From Halorhodospira sp. (lineage in GTDB: Bacteria; Pseudomonadota; Gammaproteobacteria; Nitrococcales; Halorhodospiraceae), in the NCBI GenBank assembly GCA_007121755.1, contig SKJZ01000254.1, positions 1 to 5,223 of the forward strand: 5,223 nucleotides of DNA, written 5' to 3'. The notes beneath the pieces were generated by a model that had not been told where the DNA came from, ran no database searches, and saw only the letters and a list, made by a program, of their open reading frames with translations. The position numbers and the translations under genes are program-made. Shown here piece after piece: positions 1 through 5,223 of this stretch; position 1 is the first letter of the stretch, and every line of letters begins with the position of its first letter.

Positions 1-18
1 CGCAGAGGAGGCGGTGAA

Positions 19-47
19 CGGGTCATAGATACCTTATAGGTTACCCG
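19..47 (-). other. Nested inverted repeat across the SH3b gene stop
   Basis: CGGGT (19-23) pairs with ACCCG (43-47), and inside it ACCT (31-34) pairs with AGGT (38-41) around a three-base loop. The structure straddles the TAA stop at 34-36. It has no following T run on the minus strand and the stems are short, so it is at best a weak 3'-end structure and not a clear intrinsic terminator. Confidence 0.25.
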
Positions 48-726
48 CCCAGGTGCTGCGCCGGCGTGGTCCCAGCCGCGGCAGGATCAGACCGAGCAAC
101 AACCCGACGCCGAGCACGCCGGCGCCGACCACGAACCACTCCTGTTGGCTGCGTTCGGACAGTTCGCGGTTCTCCGCTTCCAACGTTTCGGTGCGCTCCA
201 GGAGGGTCGCCACCCGCTCCTTCAGGTTCTCATTCGCCTGCGCCAACTCGTACCCCTGCTCCGCCTGGCCCAGCGTGTGTTCAAGGCGTTCCGCCTCGGC
301 CAGGGCGTCGGCAAGCCGCGCCTCAAGATCTTCGTTGCGCTGGCGTGAGGCGTCCAGGGCGGACTGCAGTTCGTCGACCTCGTCCCGGGTGGCGGCGAGT
401 ACTTGCTGCGCGTCGTCCAGCCGGTCCCGGGCCGCGCGTTGCTCCATCAGGTAGCGACTCTGCATCCAGCCGGTGTCGCCGCGAGGGTCGAGGACGTAGC
501 TCCACTCCTCCAGAGCCTCGGCGGGGTAGTCGGCCTCTTCGGGGGGGGGGAGCAGTTCCAGCTGCGTCCCGGTGACGTGGAATCGCTGGATGGCGTACTC
601 GGTGCCCGGTCCGGTGCGGAAGGAGACGTGGAGTTCATCGCTGACGTAACGATAGGTCTCCGCCGCCGCCGCGGAGGCGATGAGCAGCAGCGCGCCGGCT
701 GCAAGTGTGGCATGGATGGCTCGCAA
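34..726 (-). CDS. SH3b-domain, coiled-coil, C-terminally anchored envelope protein (YgiM / TIGR04211 type)
   Basis: The 230-residue product has a typical signal peptide (residues 1-22, ending in SAAAA before ETYRYV). A bacterial SH3 domain follows at about 23-93 (HVSFRTGPG at 33-41, GWMQSRYL at 86-93), then a charged, probably coiled-coil region at about 95-195, one membrane helix at 197-216 and a basic tail (RRR). This is the architecture of the gammaproteobacterial YgiM/TIGR04211 family, whose molecular role is not well defined; a periplasmic or envelope function is inferred. The start is TTG at 726-724, with GGAGG nine bases upstream (736-740 on the plus strand). The frame stays open further upstream, to 912, but that extension would bury the signal peptide and run into rlmI. 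The SH3 domain carries an apparent acidic, proline-rich loop (PPPEEADYPAEALEE, 60-74) encoded across a ten-base C run. The gene is transcribed divergently from rlmI. Confidence 0.88.
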   Translation of the reverse strand: MRAIHATLAAGALLLIASAAAAETYRYVSDELHVSFRTGPGTEYAIQRFHVTGTQLELLPPPEEADYPAEALEEWSYVLDPRGDTGWMQSRYLMEQRAARDRLDDAQQVLAATRDEVDELQSALDASRQRNEDLEARLADALAEAERLEHTLGQAEQGYELAQANENLKERVATLLERTETLEAENRELSERSQQEWFVVGAGVLGVGLLLGLILPRLGPRRRSTWAGNL

Positions 727-735
727 GGACGATTT

Positions 736-740
736 CCTCC
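736..740 (-). promoter_or_regulatory. Ribosome binding site fixing the TTG start of the SH3b gene
   Basis: GGAGG on the minus strand lies nine bases upstream of the TTG at 726-724. It decides the start in favour of a short product that begins directly with the signal peptide, instead of upstream in-frame starts that have no such site and overlap the neighbouring gene. Confidence 0.75.
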
Positions 741-771
741 AATTCGATCTTGGGCGGTTAAGTGCGGGCAG

Positions 772-800
772 TTTACTAGAAGTCGGGCTCCGCGCAGAAT
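772..800 (+). promoter_or_regulatory. Candidate sigma70-type promoter for rlmI
   Basis: TTTACT (772-777) and CAGAAT (795-800) are separated by 17 bases. Each matches four of six positions of the -35 and -10 consensus. They lie in the divergent intergenic region, and the predicted transcript would start near 807 with a leader of about 25 bases. In such GC-rich sequence this AT-richer patch is a reasonable candidate, but it rests on pattern alone. Confidence 0.35.
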
Positions 801-832
801 GTCGACCGTCAAATCGCCGAGTGGAACCCACA

Positions 833-2041
833 ATGGACCAAATCCCCACCCTGCGCCTCAAGGCCGGCGAGGAGCGCCGCCTTAGGGCCGGCCACCTGTG
901 GGTGTTCAGCAACGAAGTCGATACCGACCGGACCCCGCTGCGCGCGTTTGGCCCCGGCGATCCGGCAGTGGTGGTGGACGCCCGCGGCCGCGCCCTGGGG
1001 CGGGCCTATGTCAATCCGGGCTCGTTGATTTGCGCCCGTCTGGTCAGCCGTGACCCGGCGGTGGGGCTTGATCGCGCGACGCTGGTGCAACGCTTGCGGA
1101 CCGCGCTGAGCCTGCGGGAGCGGCTGTTCGCCGCGCCCTGCTACCGCTTGGTCCACGCGGAGGCCGACGGTCTCCCTGGGCTGGTTGTCGATCGTTACGG
1201 GGATGTCTGCGTGATTCAGCCCAACACCGCCGGCATGGAGGCCGTGCTCGATCAAGTGGTCGAGGCGCTGGAGCGGGTGGCCGCCCCCGCGGCGATCTTG
1301 ATCCGCGCCGACAGCCCGGTGCGCGAACTTGAGGGGCTGGAGCGGTCGGTGTGGTGGGCGGGCGGCGGCGGGCCGGAGGAGTTGCGGGTGGAGGAGGGCG
1401 GCCTGACCTTCCACGTGCCCGCCGTCGGTGGCCAAAAAACCGGCTGGTACTACGATCAACGGGTCAACCGAGCGCGGTTTGCCGCCTACGTCGTCGGCGC
1501 CCGGGTGCTCGACGCGTACAGCTATGCCGGCGGTTTTGCCGTCGCCGCTGCCGCGGCCGGCGCCTCCGAAGTGGTGGCGGTGGAGCGCTCCGCCGCCGCT
1601 TGCGAACGTATCGCCGCCAATGCCGCCGCCAATGGCGTCGGTGAGCGCGTCACGGTGGTCGAAGGGGACGCCCCGGCCTATTTGGCCGCAGCCCGCGCCG
1701 ACGGCGAGCGCTTCGACGCGGCGGTGGTCGACCCCCCGGCCTTCGTTAAGCGTAAGCGCGATCTGCGCGCCGGTGAGCGGGCCTACCGCCAGATCAACGA
1801 GGCCGCGCTGCGGCTGTTGGGTAGGGAGGGCGTGCTGCTGACCTGCTCGTGCTCGTCGCACCTGCCGGCGGACCGCCTGGCGGCTATCGTCCTGGCCGCC
1901 GGCCGCCACCTTGACCGCTCCCCCCGTATCCTGGAACGCGGCGGGCCGGGGCCCGACCACCCGATCCATCCGGCGATCCCGGAGACCGACTACCTGAAGG
2001 CGCTGTTTGTCCGCGCTGTGATCTCTTCAGCGTTGCCGTAG
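833..2041 (+). CDS. rlmI: 23S rRNA (cytosine-5) methyltransferase, RlmI-like, class I SAM-dependent
   Basis: The 402-residue product matches the RlmI/YccW family in length (E. coli RlmI is about 396) and layout. RlmI methylates C5 of cytosine 1962 in 23S rRNA, using S-adenosylmethionine, in the cytoplasm. An N-terminal PUA RNA-binding domain begins at LKAGEERRLRAGHLWVFSNEV and covers about residues 4-85. The family signature GQKTGWYYDQRVNR is at 200-213. The SAM-binding motif I is VLDAYSYAGGF (225-235), followed by the acidic strand end VVAVE. DPPAF is at 300-304. TCSCSS is at 337-342 and contains the cysteine expected to act as nucleophile. The ATG at 833 is chosen because the PUA domain starts just after it; the frame is open upstream, but that part overlaps the divergent SH3b gene. 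The Shine-Dalgarno is weak (GTGGA, seven bases upstream). Family membership is secure, but the exact target cytosine is inferred from homology. Confidence 0.9.
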   Translation: MDQIPTLRLKAGEERRLRAGHLWVFSNEVDTDRTPLRAFGPGDPAVVVDARGRALGRAYVNPGSLICARLVSRDPAVGLDRATLVQRLRTALSLRERLFAAPCYRLVHAEADGLPGLVVDRYGDVCVIQPNTAGMEAVLDQVVEALERVAAPAAILIRADSPVRELEGLERSVWWAGGGGPEELRVEEGGLTFHVPAVGGQKTGWYYDQRVNRARFAAYVVGARVLDAYSYAGGFAVAAAAAGASEVVAVERSAAACERIAANAAANGVGERVTVVEGDAPAYLAAARADGERFDAAVVDPPAFVKRKRDLRAGERAYRQINEAALRLLGREGVLLTCSCSSHLPADRLAAIVLAAGRHLDRSPRILERGGPGPDHPIHPAIPETDYLKALFVRAVISSALP

Positions 2042-2064
2042 CGGCGGCGGCCGTAGCGGCGGCT
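2035..2064 (+). repeat. 15-bp tandem duplication across the rlmI stop codon
   Basis: Two adjacent 15-base units (2035-2049 and 2050-2064) both begin GCCGTAGCGGCGGC and differ only in the last base (G versus T). The first holds the rlmI stop TAG (2039-2041). Because the unit is five codons long, the second copy places another TAG in the same frame at 2054-2056. The second copy ends where the candidate -35 of nadC begins. Confidence 0.8.
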
Positions 2065-2092
2065 TGCAACCCGTCTCGGCGCCTTGCATTAT
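2064..2092 (+). promoter_or_regulatory. Candidate promoter for nadC, placed for a leaderless transcript
   Basis: TTGCAA (2064-2069) and CATTAT (2087-2092) are 17 bases apart, each with four of six consensus matches. A transcript would start about seven bases after the -10, at or next to the nadC ATG at 2100. No Shine-Dalgarno sequence is visible before that ATG (GCATTATCCCGGCC precedes it), which fits a leaderless message. This is pattern evidence only. Confidence 0.35.
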
Positions 2093-2099
2093 CCCGGCC

Positions 2100-2960
2100 A
2101 TGACGAACCCTTCCGCGAACGCAATCCCCTCGCCCCCGCGTGAAACTGTCCGGGATGACGTCGCCCGCGCGCTGGCCGAGGATATCGGCGGCGGCGATCT
2201 GACCGCCTCTCTGGTCCCCGAGGGCAAACAGGCGGAGGCCACGGTGGTCTGCCGCGAGGAGGCCGTCGTCTGCGGGCGGCCGTGGTTCGATGAGGTCTTC
2301 CGCCAGCTCGATCCGGCCGCCGGTATTCGGTGGCGTTGTGGCGAAGGGGAGCGAATGGCGGCTGGAGAGACCCTCTGCCGGCTTCAAGGCGGCGCCCGGG
2401 CGCTGCTGACCGGCGAGCGGACGGCGCTGAATTTCCTGCAATTGCTTTCCGGCACCGCGGGTGCCGCCCGGCGCTGCGTGGAGGCCGCCGTGGGCACCCC
2501 GGTACGCATTCTCGATACCCGCAAGACGGTGCCGGGGCTGCGGGCCGCGCAGAAGTACGCGGTGCGTTGCGGCGGCGCGGATAACCACCGCATGGGGCTC
2601 TTCGACGCCTTTCTGATCAAGGAGAACCACATCAACGCCTGCGGGGGCATCACCACAGCCGTGGAGCTGGCCCGCATGCGGGCCGTGGGGGCGTTGGTAG
2701 AGGTCGAGGTGGAGAGCCTGGATGAGCTGGACGCGGCCATTGCGGCCGGGGCCGATATGGTGATGTTGGACAACTTTACCCCGCCCCAAGTCGCGGCAGC
2801 GGTGGAGCGGGCGGCTGGGCGGGTCAAGCTGGAGGTCTCCGGCGGGGTCGATGAAGAGGCCATCCGGGCTCTGGCCCGGACCGGCGTCGATTTTATCTCG
2901 GTGGGGGCGTTGACCAAGAACGTCCGCGCGGTCGACCTCTCGATGGGGCTGCGGATCTGA
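2100..2960 (+). CDS. nadC: Nicotinate-nucleotide pyrophosphorylase (carboxylating), quinolinate phosphoribosyltransferase
   Basis: NadC joins quinolinate and PRPP to give nicotinate mononucleotide, CO2 and pyrophosphate, the last step specific to de novo NAD synthesis in the cytoplasm. The 286-residue product has the family's normal length and motifs: EDIGGGDLTA near the N-terminus, ERTALNFLQLLSGTA with R107, DTRKTVPGLR (139-148), RCGGADNHRMGLFDAFLIKENH (156-177, with H163, R164 and K174 in the quinolinate/PRPP site), EVEVE (201-205), MLDNF with D224, LEVSGGV, and ISVGALTKN close to the end. These positions run about two residues ahead of the well-studied mycobacterial enzyme as I recall it. 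ATG at 2100 is chosen; an in-frame TTG at 2064 would add 12 unconserved-looking residues. No Shine-Dalgarno is visible. lgt follows after 3 bp, so the two genes are probably co-transcribed. Confidence 0.95.
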   Translation: MTNPSANAIPSPPRETVRDDVARALAEDIGGGDLTASLVPEGKQAEATVVCREEAVVCGRPWFDEVFRQLDPAAGIRWRCGEGERMAAGETLCRLQGGARALLTGERTALNFLQLLSGTAGAARRCVEAAVGTPVRILDTRKTVPGLRAAQKYAVRCGGADNHRMGLFDAFLIKENHINACGGITTAVELARMRAVGALVEVEVESLDELDAAIAAGADMVMLDNFTPPQVAAAVERAAGRVKLEVSGGVDEEAIRALARTGVDFISVGALTKNVRAVDLSMGLRI

Positions 2961-2963
2961 GCC

Positions 2964-3773
2964 GTGTTGATCTATCCCGATATCGATCCCGTGGCGATCC
3001 AGATTGGGCCGGTGGCGATCCACTGGTACGGCCTGATGTACGTCGCCGGCTTTGTCGCGGCCTGGCTGCTGGGGCGGTGGCGTGCCGGGAGGCCGGACAG
3101 CCCGGTGACCAAGGCGCAGGTGGACGACTTGGTCTTTTTCGGCGCGATCGGCGTCATTGTCGGCGGCAAGCTCGGCTACCACCTCTTCTACAATTTCTCC
3201 GGGCTGCTGGCCGACCCGCTCTCCCTGCTGCGCATATGGGAGGGGGGCATGTCGTTCCACGGCGGGTTTATCGGCGTGGTGGCGGCGGTGCTCGTCTACG
3301 CGCGCTTCCACCGGATCGATCCCTTCCGGCTGGGGGACTTTGTCGCGCCGCTGACCCCGATCGGTCTCGGTGCGGGCCGGCTCGGGAATTTTATCAACGG
3401 GGAGTTGTGGGGACGGCCCGGCGATGTACCGTGGGCCATGATCTACCCGCCGCTGGGGGATGTGGCCCGCCACCCGTCCCAGCTCTACCAGATGGCGCTG
3501 GAGGGGATCGTGCTCTTTGTTCTGCTCTGGTGGTTCTCGGCCAAGCCCCGCCCGCGGATGGCGGTCACCGGCCTCTTCCTTGCCGGCTACGGCGTCTTCC
3601 GCGGTTTTGTCGAATTCTTCCGCATGCCCGACGCCCATATCGGCTACCTCGCCTTTGGCTGGCTGACCATGGGGCACGTCTTGACCCTGCCGATGATTGC
3701 GGTCGGGGTGGCAATGCTGTGGTGGGGATACCGCAACAGCGGAACGCCGCCGCGCCAACCTGCCGGTGAGTAA
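2964..3773 (+). CDS. lgt: Phosphatidylglycerol--prolipoprotein diacylglyceryl transferase
   Basis: Lgt transfers diacylglycerol from phosphatidylglycerol to the lipobox cysteine of prolipoproteins in the inner membrane, the first step of lipoprotein maturation. The 269-residue product is hydrophobic throughout, with about seven predicted membrane helices. It carries the Lgt signature GRLGNFINGELWGR (R139 begins its catalytic core), the MSFHGG motif with H99, and FFRMPD with R220. These correspond to the essential H103, R143 and R239 region of the E. coli enzyme. The N-terminus IGPVAIHWYGLMY is also typical. The start is GTG at 2964, just after the nadC stop; TTG at 2967 is a possible alternative. 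The Shine-Dalgarno is weak (GCGGA about eight bases upstream), so translation may be coupled to nadC. The gene ends 12 bp from the convergent mnhG stop. Confidence 0.96.
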   Translation: MLIYPDIDPVAIQIGPVAIHWYGLMYVAGFVAAWLLGRWRAGRPDSPVTKAQVDDLVFFGAIGVIVGGKLGYHLFYNFSGLLADPLSLLRIWEGGMSFHGGFIGVVAAVLVYARFHRIDPFRLGDFVAPLTPIGLGAGRLGNFINGELWGRPGDVPWAMIYPPLGDVARHPSQLYQMALEGIVLFVLLWWFSAKPRPRMAVTGLFLAGYGVFRGFVEFFRMPDAHIGYLAFGWLTMGHVLTLPMIAVGVAMLWWGYRNSGTPPRQPAGE

Positions 3774-3785
3774 CGCCGGAATTCC

Positions 3786-4178
3786 CTACTCGTCGTCGGA
3801 GGGCCGCTCCTCGAGCCCGCTACGCAAAGAGTGGTTACCGGCGTCGTAGTGCGGCTTGAGTTCGTCCTTGATCGTCCCCTTCCATAACGGTACGCCGACG
3901 AAGTAACCGGCGCGGCCGATCAGGTGGGCGGCCACCGGGGCCGTTAGGAAGATAAAGGCGATGACCGCCGCGGCTCGGGCGGTGACCCCGGGGTCGGCGA
4001 AGTGGACCGCGGCGCCGGCGATGGTCAGCGCTGCGCCGAGGGCGCCGGCCTTGGTGGTCGCGTGCATCCGCGTGAGCAGGTCGGGGAGCCGGATCGCGCC
4101 GACGGCGGCAAGCAGCATCAACGCCGCCCCGATAAACAGCAGCAAGCTGGCAATGACCTCGCGAGCCAGATCAATCAT
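3786..4178 (-). CDS. mnhG: Multisubunit cation/H+ antiporter subunit G (Mrp/Mnh)
   Basis: MrpG is a small membrane subunit of the Mrp antiporter complex, which exchanges cytoplasmic Na+ (or K+ in Pha-type systems) for external H+. The 130-residue product has three predicted membrane helices (about 8-29, 44-61 and 68-88) and the family hallmark PDLLTRMHATTKAGALG at 32-48. After GRAGYF it carries a hydrophilic tail of nearly 40 residues rich in charge, ending EERPSDDE. The start is ATG at 4178, with AGGAGG-type sequence (plus-strand 4187-4193) eight bases upstream. It overlaps the end of mnhF by eight bases (ATGATTGA), which suggests coupled translation. It is the last gene of the operon in the window and converges on lgt. 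The transported ion cannot be told from this subunit. Confidence 0.92.
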   Translation of the reverse strand: MIDLAREVIASLLLFIGAALMLLAAVGAIRLPDLLTRMHATTKAGALGAALTIAGAAVHFADPGVTARAAAVIAFIFLTAPVAAHLIGRAGYFVGVPLWKGTIKDELKPHYDAGNHSLRSGLEERPSDDE

Positions 4179-4443
4179 CCCGCGGCCCTCCTCGTTCGAG
4201 ATAGCGGGCGAAGCCGATGGCGGCCAGGAAGGCGAGCAGGGCCATGACGATGGCCACGTCGATGAAGTCGTCCACCCCGGTGAGCACCGAGTAGGCGGCG
4301 ATAAAGCCGACCACAATGGAGGCGATCAACTCCAGCGCCACCACCCGGTTGGGCAGCATCGGGCCCTTCACCAGCCGGATGAAGGCTAGCGCCATCGCGA
4401 GGCAGAGCATCCCGAAGACGAGGGTTAGCGTGATCTCCAGCAT
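4171..4443 (-). CDS. mnhF: Multisubunit cation/H+ antiporter subunit F (Mrp/Mnh)
   Basis: The 90-residue product is the small three-helix F subunit of the Mrp complex. Helices lie at about 4-22, 34-55 and 62-80. The loop motif RLVKGPMLPNRVVALELI (23-40) identifies the family, where an RG-P---DR-VALD pattern is usual; here Asn and Glu stand where Asp is common. The start chosen is ATG at 4443, which overlaps the mnhE stop by one base (TGATG). A GTG one codon upstream (4446) is equally open and lies seven bases from the GGAGG at 4454-4458, against ten for the ATG, so the start is uncertain by one residue. The 3' end overlaps mnhG by eight bases. Confidence 0.92.
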   Translation of the reverse strand: MLEITLTLVFGMLCLAMALAFIRLVKGPMLPNRVVALELIASIVVGFIAAYSVLTGVDDFIDVAIVMALLAFLAAIGFARYLERGGPRDD

Positions 4444-4916
4444 CACCGCATCACCTCCAGCACCCGGTGCTCCAGGTACTTGATGTCTTCCATCAACTGC
4501 GCCTCGTCGTCGATGTACATGGCGTGGATATAGAGCACGCGGCGGTCGTTGGAGACGTCGAGGCTAAGCGTTCCCGGCGTCAATGAGATGAGGTTGGCCA
4601 CGGTGGCGATCTCGGCATCGGTACGCGCCTCTAGCGGTACGGCGATGACGCCCGGCCGCATAAAGTAGGACGGGGTGGCGACATCGTAGGCGACCCGGGC
4701 GTTGGCCTTGATTAATTCCCGTAGATAGAAGAAGACGAAGCGGATAATGCGCGGCAGACGCCGGGAGTAGCCTGCCAGGGCAGGGAGTTGCCGTTCCGCC
4801 AAGGTCAGCACGCCGTAGCCGAGCAGGAAGCCGAGCAGGAAGTTGGGCGCCGAGACGTTGGCGGTCAGCGCCACCCACAACAAAGCCAGCAGCACATTCC
4901 AGACCAAGGGCGTCAT
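4443..4916 (-). CDS. mnhE: Multisubunit cation/H+ antiporter subunit E (Mrp/Mnh)
   Basis: The 157-residue product matches MrpE, which is thought to support assembly or activity of the antiporter complex in the inner membrane. It has N-terminal membrane helices (about 5-20 and 24-42) and a third hydrophobic stretch after RRLPRIIRFVFFYLRELIKAN. A soluble C-terminal domain follows with the family motif LISLTPGTLSLDV starting at 109, then YIHAMYIDD. The start is ATG at 4916, with GGGGAG (plus-strand 4925-4930) eight bases upstream, and it overlaps the mnhD stop in an ATGA junction. The mnhE stop overlaps the mnhF start by one base (or four if GTG is used). Length and motifs are complete; nothing suggests damage. 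Confidence 0.93.
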   Translation of the reverse strand: MTPLVWNVLLALLWVALTANVSAPNFLLGFLLGYGVLTLAERQLPALAGYSRRLPRIIRFVFFYLRELIKANARVAYDVATPSYFMRPGVIAVPLEARTDAEIATVANLISLTPGTLSLDVSNDRRVLYIHAMYIDDEAQLMEDIKYLEHRVLEVMR

Positions 4917-5223
4917 TGCGCGGTCTCCCCGAGGACGGCGTCGATGTAGACGGAGGGATCGAGCAACTGTTGGGCCGAGGCGTAGGCCAACTCATAGAGC
5001 GGCTGGCCGTAAAGACCGATAAAGAGCGTCAACGCCGCCAGCCCGATGATCGGCAGGAGCATGATCCAGATCCCCCGGTCGGGCCGCTCGCCGGTGAGCG
5101 CCCCGGTCTCGGTGACGTGCTCCGGCACGCCGTGCCAGAACGCCTCGGCCCAGATCTTGATCATCGAGTAGAGGGTCAGCAGGCCGACCAGCAGCGCCAC
5201 GAAGACGATGCCGTACGACTCCG
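4913..5223 (-). CDS. mnhD: Multisubunit cation/H+ antiporter subunit D (Mrp/Mnh), 3' part only
   Basis: Only the last 103 codons are present; the reading frame stays open to the right edge (ESYGIVFVALLVGLLTLYSMIKIW), so the true start is outside the window. The visible part fits the C-terminus of MrpD, an NADH dehydrogenase ND2/ND4/NuoN-like membrane subunit that carries ion channels in the Mrp complex. TLYSMIKIWAEAFWHG is the typical end of the penultimate helix region, and a last hydrophobic helix follows (IWIMLLPIIGLAALTLFIGLYG). The position directly before mnhE, with an ATGA overlap, matches the usual A-B-C-D-E-F-G order. A GTG at 5200 lies inside the helix and is not a real start. Subunit identity rests partly on context, because MrpA and MrpD ends can look alike. 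Confidence 0.88.
   Translation of the reverse strand, partial: ESYGIVFVALLVGLLTLYSMIKIWAEAFWHGVPEHVTETGALTGERPDRGIWIMLLPIIGLAALTLFIGLYGQPLYELAYASAQQLLDPSVYIDAVLGETAQ

Noticed and set aside
66..575. Plus-strand open frames opposite the SH3b gene
   Set aside because: Their products are Arg/Ser/Pro-rich with no domain, and the minus-strand frame has signal peptide, SH3b, coiled coil and anchor in the expected order.
784..812. TTGACG on the minus strand as a -35 box for the SH3b gene
   Set aside because: At spacings of 16-18 bases the sequence is AGCCCG or similar, which does not resemble a -10 box; the nearest TA-rich stretch is about 28 bases away.
680..832. Upstream extension of rlmI (51 further codons)
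   Set aside because: It overlaps the divergent SH3b gene and precedes the conserved PUA domain start; no family member I know has such an extension.
727..912. Upstream extension of the SH3b gene (62 further codons)
   Set aside because: It would put the signal peptide inside the protein and overlap the start of rlmI; the TTG at 726 has a good Shine-Dalgarno and starts exactly at the signal peptide.
809..1969. A 386-codon open frame on the minus strand opposite rlmI
   Set aside because: Low-complexity His/Gly/Ala/Arg composition and no motifs, while the plus strand carries a complete, motif-rich methyltransferase.
1884..3758. A 624-codon open frame on the minus strand across nadC and lgt
   Set aside because: It lies opposite two genes with clear family motifs. 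Its translation is rich in Arg, Pro, Gly, His and Gln with no recognisable domain, as expected for an antisense frame in GC-rich DNA.
3765..3785. Possible terminator around CCGG...CCGG and GGAATTCC at the lgt/mnhG junction
   Set aside because: The stems are only four bases and no T run follows on either strand.

Overview
The window is about two-thirds G+C by eye and densely packed. It reads as ordinary chromosome of a high-GC gammaproteobacterium. The SH3b/coiled-coil/C-terminal-anchor protein is a type I know mainly from Gammaproteobacteria, and the quinolinate phosphoribosyltransferase, Lgt and Mrp antiporter genes fit that. A halophilic or alkaliphilic relative of the Ectothiorhodospiraceae would suit the GC and the Mrp operon, but that placement is inference.

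Layout: (1) 34-726, minus strand: an exported, membrane-anchored SH3b protein of the YgiM/TIGR04211 type, with a TTG start. (2) 727-832: a 106-bp divergent intergenic region with a candidate promoter for the plus-strand genes. (3) 833-2041, plus: an RlmI-like 23S rRNA m5C methyltransferase. (4) 2042-2099: a short gap holding part of a 15-bp tandem duplication and a candidate promoter placed so that nadC would be leaderless. (5) 2100-2960 and 2964-3773, plus: nadC and lgt, 3 bp apart and probably co-transcribed. (6) 3786 to the right edge, minus: the distal end of an Mrp/Mnh-type multisubunit cation/proton antiporter operon, in transcription order mnhD (3' part only), mnhE, mnhF and mnhG, with each junction overlapping by 1-8 bp. 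It converges on lgt with a 12-bp gap.

The plus-strand genes serve three housekeeping jobs: ribosomal RNA modification, NAD synthesis and lipoprotein maturation. The minus-strand operon encodes membrane subunits of a monovalent cation/H+ antiporter for pH and Na+ homeostasis. No RNA genes, insertion sequences, CRISPR arrays or phage genes were seen, and no stretch over 300 bases lacks a gene. I found no undescribed system. The points worth a second look are small: a ten-base G/C homopolymer inside the SH3b gene, the candidate leaderless nadC start next to a tandem duplication of the rlmI stop region, and the terminator-free convergence of lgt with mnhG.
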